In this document: in pieces, positions 7,611-10,801 of the stretch | How positions within the stretch are numbered: position 1 is the first letter of the stretch | Layout of the letters: the number at the start of each line of letters is the position of its first letter | Assembly: GCA_002428935.1 (NCBI GenBank) | Contig: DIYG01000098.1 | Location: 1-10,801 of the forward strand | Direction: 5' to 3' | Source: Halieaceae bacterium UBA6060 | GTDB taxonomy: Bacteria; Pseudomonadota; Gammaproteobacteria; Pseudomonadales; Halieaceae | Length of the DNA stretch: 10,801 nucleotides | Program-made: the position numbers and the translations under genes | The notes under the pieces: generated by a model | Told to the model about the DNA's origin: nothing | Database searches by the model: none | Seen by the model: only the letters and a program-made list of their open reading frames with translations

Positions 7611-7613
7611 GGA
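7609..7613 (+). promoter_or_regulatory. Ribosome binding site fixing the peroxidase start
   Basis: GAGGA overlaps the TGA stop of the desaturase (7608-7610) and sits 8 bases before ATG 7622. This identifies ATG 7622 as the peroxidase start rather than the upstream in-frame start at 7583, which lies inside the desaturase gene. It also suggests translational coupling. Confidence 0.8.
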
Positions 7614-7621
7614 AAAGCATC

Positions 7622-8101
7622 ATGACAGACACCGTTTACGGCTTTGCCGCAAAGGATAAGGCCGGTAAGGAAACCTCCCTTGAGGGCTACCGCGGCCAGG
7701 TGCTGCTGATCGTCAACACCGCGTCCAAATGCGGTTTCACCCCTCAGTTCGCCGGTCTGGAATCCCTTTACGAGGACTACAAGGATCAGGGTTTCACAAT
7801 CCTCGGTTTTCCCTGCAATCAGTTTGGCAGCCAGGACCCGGGGAGTAACGATGAGATCATGGAGTTCTGTCAGCTCAACTATGGGGTGAGTTTCCCCATG
7901 TTCGGCAAGATCGAAGTCAATGGTCGCGACGCGGACCCGCTGTTTAAACATCTCAAAGACGCGGCTCCGGGGACCCTCGGCAATCGCATCAAGTGGAACT
8001 TCACCAAGTTTCTGGTCAATCGCGACGGTGAGGTCATCAAGCGTTATGCCCCTACGACGAAGCCTGAAGCGATTGCGGCAGACATTGAAGGTTTGTTGTA
8101 G
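7622..8101 (+). CDS. Glutathione peroxidase family thiol peroxidase (Cys type)
   Basis: The 159-residue protein reduces H2O2 or organic/lipid hydroperoxides. Family signatures are NTASKCGFTPQ (peroxidatic C37), GFPCNQFGSQDPGS (Q71) and WNFTKFLV (W125, N126), which complete the Cys-Gln-Trp-Asn catalytic tetrad. The active residue is Cys, not selenocysteine. C83 in EFCQLNYG is placed like the resolving Cys of bacterial and yeast family members, which usually recycle with thioredoxin rather than glutathione. There is no signal peptide, so it is cytoplasmic. The length is normal for the bacterial BtuE/Gpx group. It is the second gene of an apparent operon with the desaturase, which fits repair of hydroperoxides formed on unsaturated lipids; that link is inference. 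No terminator is evident after the TAG. Confidence 0.93.
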   Translation: MTDTVYGFAAKDKAGKETSLEGYRGQVLLIVNTASKCGFTPQFAGLESLYEDYKDQGFTILGFPCNQFGSQDPGSNDEIMEFCQLNYGVSFPMFGKIEVNGRDADPLFKHLKDAAPGTLGNRIKWNFTKFLVNRDGEVIKRYAPTTKPEAIAADIEGLL

Positions 8102-8188
8102 CTCATCTCCTAGTGGTAACGCATAGCTCCTTCATTTATCAGCGTCTTATGGATCACTCGATTCGTTGACGTGGGTTTCTTTCGGGGC

Positions 8189-8264
8189 GGATCACCACAC
8201 CGCAAAGCACACGAACCGGAAAGAAAGGGCCACCGGTTCGCTTAGCTTCGCGGTGTGGTGATCC
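8189..8264. repeat. Hairpin A: long inverted repeat with AAAGAAAGGGCCA loop
   Basis: The outer arms GGATCACCACACCGC (8189-8203) and its exact complement (8250-8264) give 15 bp. After an A/C mismatch come AAGC/GCTT, an ACA/CTTA internal loop and CGAACCGG/CCGGTTCG, closing a 13-base loop (8220-8232). The 44-base core 8205-8248 is the exact reverse complement of the core in hairpins B and C. The outer stem is unrelated to theirs. The single A/C mismatch becomes a G-U wobble in minus-strand RNA. Confidence 0.9.
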
Positions 8265-8272
8265 TCGAGCTT

Positions 8273-8321
8273 AAGACTCTACGGGTGATGTCCCGATTCG
8301 AACGGGGCTCCCGAGAGTCTT
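8273..8321. repeat. Nested hairpin at the first module junction, with T-arm-like inner loop
   Basis: AAGACTCT (8273-8280) plus CGGG (8282-8285) pair with CCCGAGAGTCTT (8310-8321), giving 12 bp with one bulged A. Inside, GTCCCG (8290-8295) pairs with CGGGGC (8303-8308), with one wobble, around the 7-base loop ATTCGAA. The outer right arm contains the CCCGAGAG motif that begins each module. Confidence 0.6.
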
Positions 8322-8376
8322 GAAACCGACGCCAACCTTCAATGCTGGATCGCCAGCAGAACAGCCAATCAAGACA

Positions 8377-8511
8377 TCGAGGCTAGATACCCAAGAACTA
8401 ACGACGATACGAGCAGCACCGACATCGAGGTGTCGTCGCGGGTGAAGCTAAGCGAACCGGTGGCCCTTTCTTTCCGGTTCGTGTGCTTCACCCGCGGCGG
8501 CGCCGGGAAGC
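8377..8511 (+). repeat. Direct repeat copy 1 (135 bases)
   Basis: This block matches 8639-8773 at a constant offset of 262 with three differences: A8422/G8684, G8494/T8756 and G8497/A8759. It begins TCGAGGCTAGATACC and ends CGGCGCCGGGAAGC, and contains hairpin B. Sequence on either side diverges abruptly, with substitutions and indels. Strand is given as the one favoured by the G-U wobbles in the hairpins; a transcript has not been shown. Confidence 0.92.
8429..8504 (+). repeat. Hairpin B: inverted repeat with TGGCCCTTTCTTT loop
   Basis: Pairs run from 8429/8504 inward. An outer 11 bp has three T-G oppositions (8436/8497, 8433/8500, 8431/8502), then GGGTGAAGC/GCTTCACCC, a TAAG/TGT internal loop, CGAACCGG/CCGGTTCG and the 13-base loop 8461-8473. 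The T-G oppositions are wobbles in plus-strand RNA but A-C mismatches in minus-strand RNA. Its span is 76 bases, the same as hairpins A and C. The left arm can also pair upstream: CGACA 8420-8424 with TGTCG 8431-8435. Confidence 0.88.
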
Positions 8512-8638
8512 CACACAGCTTTTGGCGAACACCGGGTGGTGATCCAAGCCTAGGGTAGTACCCGAGAGCCTCACAACCAGCACCAACCTTGAATAATCAA
8601 ACACCGGTAGAGCAACCAATCAAGACGTCAAAGCGCCG

Positions 8639-8773
8639 TCGAGGCTAGATACCCAAGAACTAACGACGATACGAGCAGCACCGGCATCGAGGTGTCGTCG
8701 CGGGTGAAGCTAAGCGAACCGGTGGCCCTTTCTTTCCGGTTCGTGTGCTTCACCCTCGACGGCGCCGGGAAGC
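8639..8773 (+). repeat. Direct repeat copy 2 (135 bases)
   Basis: This is the second copy of the block at 8377-8511, with three substitutions. Its left flank (8626-8638, AAGCGCCG region) has an extra stretch absent before copy 1. Its right flank (8774 on) is unrelated to that of copy 1 until CCCGAGAG recurs at 8796. It contains hairpin C. Confidence 0.92.
8691..8766 (+). repeat. Hairpin C: inverted repeat with TGGCCCTTTCTTT loop
   Basis: The fold is the same as hairpin B, shifted by 262. Relative to B, G8497 becomes A8759, turning a T-G opposition into a T-A pair with 8698. G8494 becomes T8756, breaking the pair with C8701. The rest of the stem is kept, including two T-G oppositions (8695/8762, 8693/8764). 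The 13-base loop is 8723-8735. Confidence 0.88.
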
Positions 8774-8846
8774 TGCTACTGGTCCCTAACGCAATCCCGA
8801 GAGCCGCTTAGAAGACGACCCTGACCAGTCTAAATCCAAGGAGACT

Positions 8847-10430
8847 CTAGTGCTCCCGCGTCGCCCGAAACTCGATATCGGGCCACCGCTCTTCCATCAA
8901 GGACAGATTCACCCGCGTGGGCGCCAGGTAACTCAAATGCCCCCCACCGTCGATGGACAACTGATCCGCAGCTTTCTTGCGAAACTCGTCCAACTTGCGC
9001 TCGTCCTCGCAATATACCCACCGGGCCGTAAACACGTTAATGGGTTCATAGATGGCTTCAACCTTGTACTCATCCTTCAAACGGTAGGCCACCACGTCAA
9101 ACTGAAGCTGGCCCACGGCACCCACAATGAGATCCGTGGAGCTGATGGGTGCGAAGACCTGGGTGGACCCCTCTTCCGAAAGCTGCTGTAGACCTTTCTG
9201 CAACTGCTTGGACTTCAGGGGATCGCGTAGACGAATACGGCGAAACAGTTCTGGCGCGAAATGGGGAATGCCGGTGAAACCCAGGGCTTCACCATCCGTG
9301 AAGGTATCGCCGATCTGAATCGTGCCGTGATTGTGGAGACCGATAATATCCCCCGCGATGGCCTCTTCTACCAACACCCGCTCACCGGCTTTGAAGGTCA
9401 CCGCATCGGCGATCTTCACATCCTTACCCACCCGCACGTGACGCATTTTCATGCCCTTCTCGTAGCGACCCGAGCAGACTCGCATAAAGGCAATACGGTC
9501 CCGGTGACGGGGGTCCATGTTCGCTTGGATCTTGAACACAAAGCCGCTAAAACCCGGCTCCGCGGCTTCTACCGCTCGTTCACGAGTAGCGCGGCCTTGG
9601 GGGGCGGGCGCCCACTGGACAAAGTCATCGAGCATCTCGCGCACACCAAAATTCCCCAGGGCCGTGCCGAAGAACACCGGAGTCAGGCGACCGGCGAGAA
9701 ACGGCTCCAAGTCAAACTCATGGCTCGCACCCCGCACCAGTTCGATTTCTTCGAGAAACTCTTCGTAGTCATCCCCCAGCAGCGTCTGGGCTTCGTCGCT
9801 TTCGAGTCCTGCGATCTGTGTATCCGGCGGCAGTACCGCATTGTGCCCACGCTCGAAGCAGTGGATGGTATCCGTATACAGGTTATAGACCCCGCGAAAC
9901 CGGTCTCCGGAACCGATGGGCCAGTTGGTAGGAGCCGCGGGAATGTCCAGCACCTCTTCTATTTCATCGAGCAGCTCAATGGGGTCACGGATAGGCCGGT
10001 CGAGCTTGTTGACGAAGCTAACGATGGGCGTATCGCGAAGACGGCACACATTCATCAGCTTAATGGTCCGCGCCTCCACGCCCTTGGCACCGTCGATAAC
10101 CATGAGGGCCGAGTCCACCGCCGTTAGGGTGCGATAGGTGTCCTCAGAAAAGTCTTCGTGCCCCGGCGTGTCCAGCAGGTTAACCACCCGCTCCCGATAA
10201 GGAAACTGCATTACCGATGAGGTTACGGAGATTCCCCGCTCCTGCTCCATGCTCATCCAGTCGGAAGTCGCCTTGGGTCCTTTTTTACCTTTCACGCTAC
10301 CCGCGATGGCGATGGCATTCCCTAAAAGCAATAGCTTCTCGGTGATCGTCGTTTTACCCGCATCGGGGTGCGAGATAATGGCGAAGGTGCGACGCCGCGC
10401 TACGTCGGCGGCAAAACTGACATCGTTCAT
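8847..10430 (-). CDS. prfC: Peptide chain release factor 3 (RF3)
   Basis: The 527-residue translational GTPase recycles RF1/RF2 from the ribosome after peptide release; E. coli RF3 has 529 residues. The N-terminal G domain shows SHPDAGKTT (P-loop, 20-28), the RF3-typical SDWMSMEQERGISVTSSVM segment (switch I, about 56-74), DTPGHEDF (87-94) and NKLD (141-144). The rest follows RF3 through the beta-barrel (GDTFTDGEALGFTGIPHFAPE) and the C-terminal domain (VGAVGQLQFDVV) without gaps. The start at 10430 matches the family N-terminus (MNDVSFAADVARRRTFAIISHP). Its ribosome binding site is weak (GAGACC, then GGACCC). It is transcribed alone towards the repeat-filled convergent gap, with no intrinsic terminator visible. 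Hairpin-family repeats lie on both sides of it. Confidence 0.97.
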   Translation of the reverse strand: MNDVSFAADVARRRTFAIISHPDAGKTTITEKLLLLGNAIAIAGSVKGKKGPKATSDWMSMEQERGISVTSSVMQFPYRERVVNLLDTPGHEDFSEDTYRTLTAVDSALMVIDGAKGVEARTIKLMNVCRLRDTPIVSFVNKLDRPIRDPIELLDEIEEVLDIPAAPTNWPIGSGDRFRGVYNLYTDTIHCFERGHNAVLPPDTQIAGLESDEAQTLLGDDYEEFLEEIELVRGASHEFDLEPFLAGRLTPVFFGTALGNFGVREMLDDFVQWAPAPQGRATRERAVEAAEPGFSGFVFKIQANMDPRHRDRIAFMRVCSGRYEKGMKMRHVRVGKDVKIADAVTFKAGERVLVEEAIAGDIIGLHNHGTIQIGDTFTDGEALGFTGIPHFAPELFRRIRLRDPLKSKQLQKGLQQLSEEGSTQVFAPISSTDLIVGAVGQLQFDVVAYRLKDEYKVEAIYEPINVFTARWVYCEDERKLDEFRKKAADQLSIDGGGHLSYLAPTRVNLSLMEERWPDIEFRATREH

Positions 10431-10572
10431 GGGTCCGGTCTCATGTGACCGCAGCGTTAAACAGGTGCCTGGAGCTGCGGGCGCGCATCATACCCAATGG
10501 CCGTTGACCCGCATAGCCGACCGGTGGATCTGTGTCCCTTTATTAATGAGCTTCGAACAAATCGTGCTTGTA

Positions 10573-10630
10573 CAATTCCGGAGTAGAGGATTGGGGACGA
10601 CCAATTCCCGAGTAGAGAATTAGCGTCAGG
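10573..10630. repeat. Two tandem 29-base repeats, each able to form a small hairpin
   Basis: Unit 1 starts at 10573 and unit 2 at 10602. They share CAATTCC, GAGTAGAG and ATT at matching positions, about 21 of 29 bases. In unit 1 CAATTC (10573-10578) pairs with GGATTG (10588-10593), using one T-G. In unit 2 AATTC (10603-10607) pairs perfectly with GAATT (10617-10621). The G-to-A change between units keeps the pair. The function is unknown. Confidence 0.6.
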
Positions 10631-10635
10631 GTCGC

Positions 10636-10702
10636 TCAGGTGGATCGTAGTTTGCAAACCGGAAAGAAACACCCACCGGTTTGCAAACTACGACCTACCT
10701 GA
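10636..10702. repeat. Hairpin D: long inverted repeat with AAAGAAACACCCA loop
   Basis: A perfect 17-bp inner stem (10646-10662 with 10676-10692, CGTAGTTTGC...AACCGG) closes a 13-base loop (10663-10675). The outer part TCAGGT/ACCTGA is joined by GGAT/ACCT, which has one G-T and one A-C, for a 27-position stem. Loop and closing bases match hairpins A-C in size and in the pattern ACCGG-AAAGAAA-N3-CCA-CCGGT, but the rest of the stem is different sequence. It lies 206 bases upstream of the prfC start. Confidence 0.9.
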
Positions 10703-10801
10703 ACGCCTTACCGTTGTTCTGGCGTGCGGCCGTATTTTTCAGTCCACGCTAACTGCGAAGCGGAGTTAAGTCGAGGGATCTCAGTGGGTAGAGGTCTGGA
10801 A

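Larger units (their letters stand above)
8102..8846. other. 745-base convergent intergenic region filled with structured repeats
   Basis: The region lies between the 3' ends of the peroxidase (+) and prfC (-). It has no ORF with coding character. 8102-8188 holds nothing firm beyond a degenerate TTTCTTT loop-like stretch at 8171-8188. 8189-8795 is an array of modules. CCCGAGAG recurs at 8310, 8561 and 8796, and GGTGATCC at 8257 and 8538. The start of each module (8310-8376, 8561-8638) is only loosely alike (shared CCAACCTT and CCAATCAAGAC), while a 135-base core is nearly identical. GGGTA-G-TACCC (8553-8563) is a perfect short palindrome at a module junction. No T-run terminator is visible for either flanking gene. 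Confidence 0.8.
10431..10801. other. Upstream region of prfC, no gene seen
   Basis: This 371-base stretch has no credible ORF. A TATGAT on the minus strand (plus positions 10487-10492) is a possible prfC -10, giving a leader of about 50 bases, but no -35 is recognisable at the right distance. CAGGTGCCTG (10462-10471) and TTGTACAA (10568-10575) are short palindromes. 10573-10630 holds a tandem repeat and 10636-10702 the fourth hairpin. 10703-10801 has a T-run (10734-10739 region) without a clear stem, a weak TAACT/AGTTA inverted repeat, and a tRNA D-arm-like stretch at the very edge. Confidence 0.6.

Noticed and set aside
7583..7621. Upstream in-frame start for the peroxidase
   Set aside because: It lies within the desaturase coding sequence and adds residues absent from the family, while ATG 7622 has a strong ribosome binding site at proper spacing.
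8189..8264. Intrinsic (rho-independent) terminator for the peroxidase or prfC
   Set aside because: The long stems are not followed by T-runs on either strand, and there are multiple copies with internal loops. They might still influence termination, but they are not standard terminators.
8281..8330. tRNA gene on the minus strand (GTTCGAAT T-loop, possible TTTCAAG anticodon loop)
   Set aside because: Only a T-arm-like stem-loop is present. The supposed anticodon stem does not pair, there is no D-arm or acceptor stem, and no CCA follows.
8310..8803. CRISPR array
   Set aside because: The repeat unit is about 235-262 bases with internal hairpins, not 25-40 base repeats with uniform spacers, and no cas gene is nearby.
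8102..8846. Integron cassette array with attC sites
   Set aside because: The hairpins lack the paired GTTRRRY / RYYYAAC core sites, no integrase or cassette ORFs are present, and stems are far more regular than attC folds.
9261..10127. 288-codon ORF on the plus strand inside prfC
   Set aside because: It is a shadow of the highly conserved prfC frame, has no recognisable domain and no ribosome binding site.

Overview
The window (10.8 kb, moderately GC-rich, dense gene packing) looks like a chromosomal segment of a marine-type gammaproteobacterium. The evidence is a typical gammaproteobacterial prfC (RF3), a PuuA-like glutamine synthetase, a cysteine-type glutathione peroxidase paired with a membrane acyl-lipid/acyl-CoA desaturase, and a MATE exporter. 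I lean towards the Halieaceae/Cellvibrionales neighbourhood, but this is an impression from gene style and was not tested. No phage genes, transposases, tRNA/rRNA genes or CRISPR arrays are visible.

Layout. 1-114 is the 3' end of an unrecognised + gene. 220-1563 (+) is a glutamine synthetase superfamily enzyme of the gamma-glutamylpolyamine type. 1670-3022 and 3013-4056 (+) overlap by 10 bases and form a translationally coupled pair: an exported trypsin-like serine protease with a cysteine-containing C-terminal domain, and a cytoplasmic FHA domain fused to about five membrane segments. 4117-4983 (+) is an exported endonuclease/exonuclease/phosphatase (EEP) family protein with a possible leaderless start. 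Its last 119 bases overlap, antisense, the 3' end of a MATE transporter (4865-6268, -). Divergent from MATE are a three-histidine-box desaturase with a long charged helical tail (6435-7610, +) and a glutathione peroxidase 11 bases downstream (7622-8101, +). 8847-10430 (-) is prfC.

The most unusual part is non-coding. The 745-base gap between the convergent 3' ends of the peroxidase and prfC holds a modular repeat array. It contains three 76-base hairpins (8189-8264, 8429-8504, 8691-8766), and a fourth relative (10636-10702) lies on the other side of prfC. All four share a 13-base loop of the form AAAGAAA-N3-CCA closed by ACCGG/CCGGT, while the outer stems differ completely in sequence and still pair. 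Two of the hairpins sit in a 135-base block duplicated with only three differences between flanks that have diverged much more. The third carries the same 44-base core in inverted orientation. No known element (REP/BIME, integron attC, CRISPR, tRNA, intrinsic terminator) fits cleanly, so this is the best candidate here for an undescribed element: a structured RNA family or a hairpin-recognised mobile repeat.

The proteins suggest four themes: polyamine/nitrogen metabolism, an envelope protease-FHA signalling or quality-control pair, lipid desaturation coupled to lipid-peroxide defence, and translation termination. I see no sign that the whole window works as one system.
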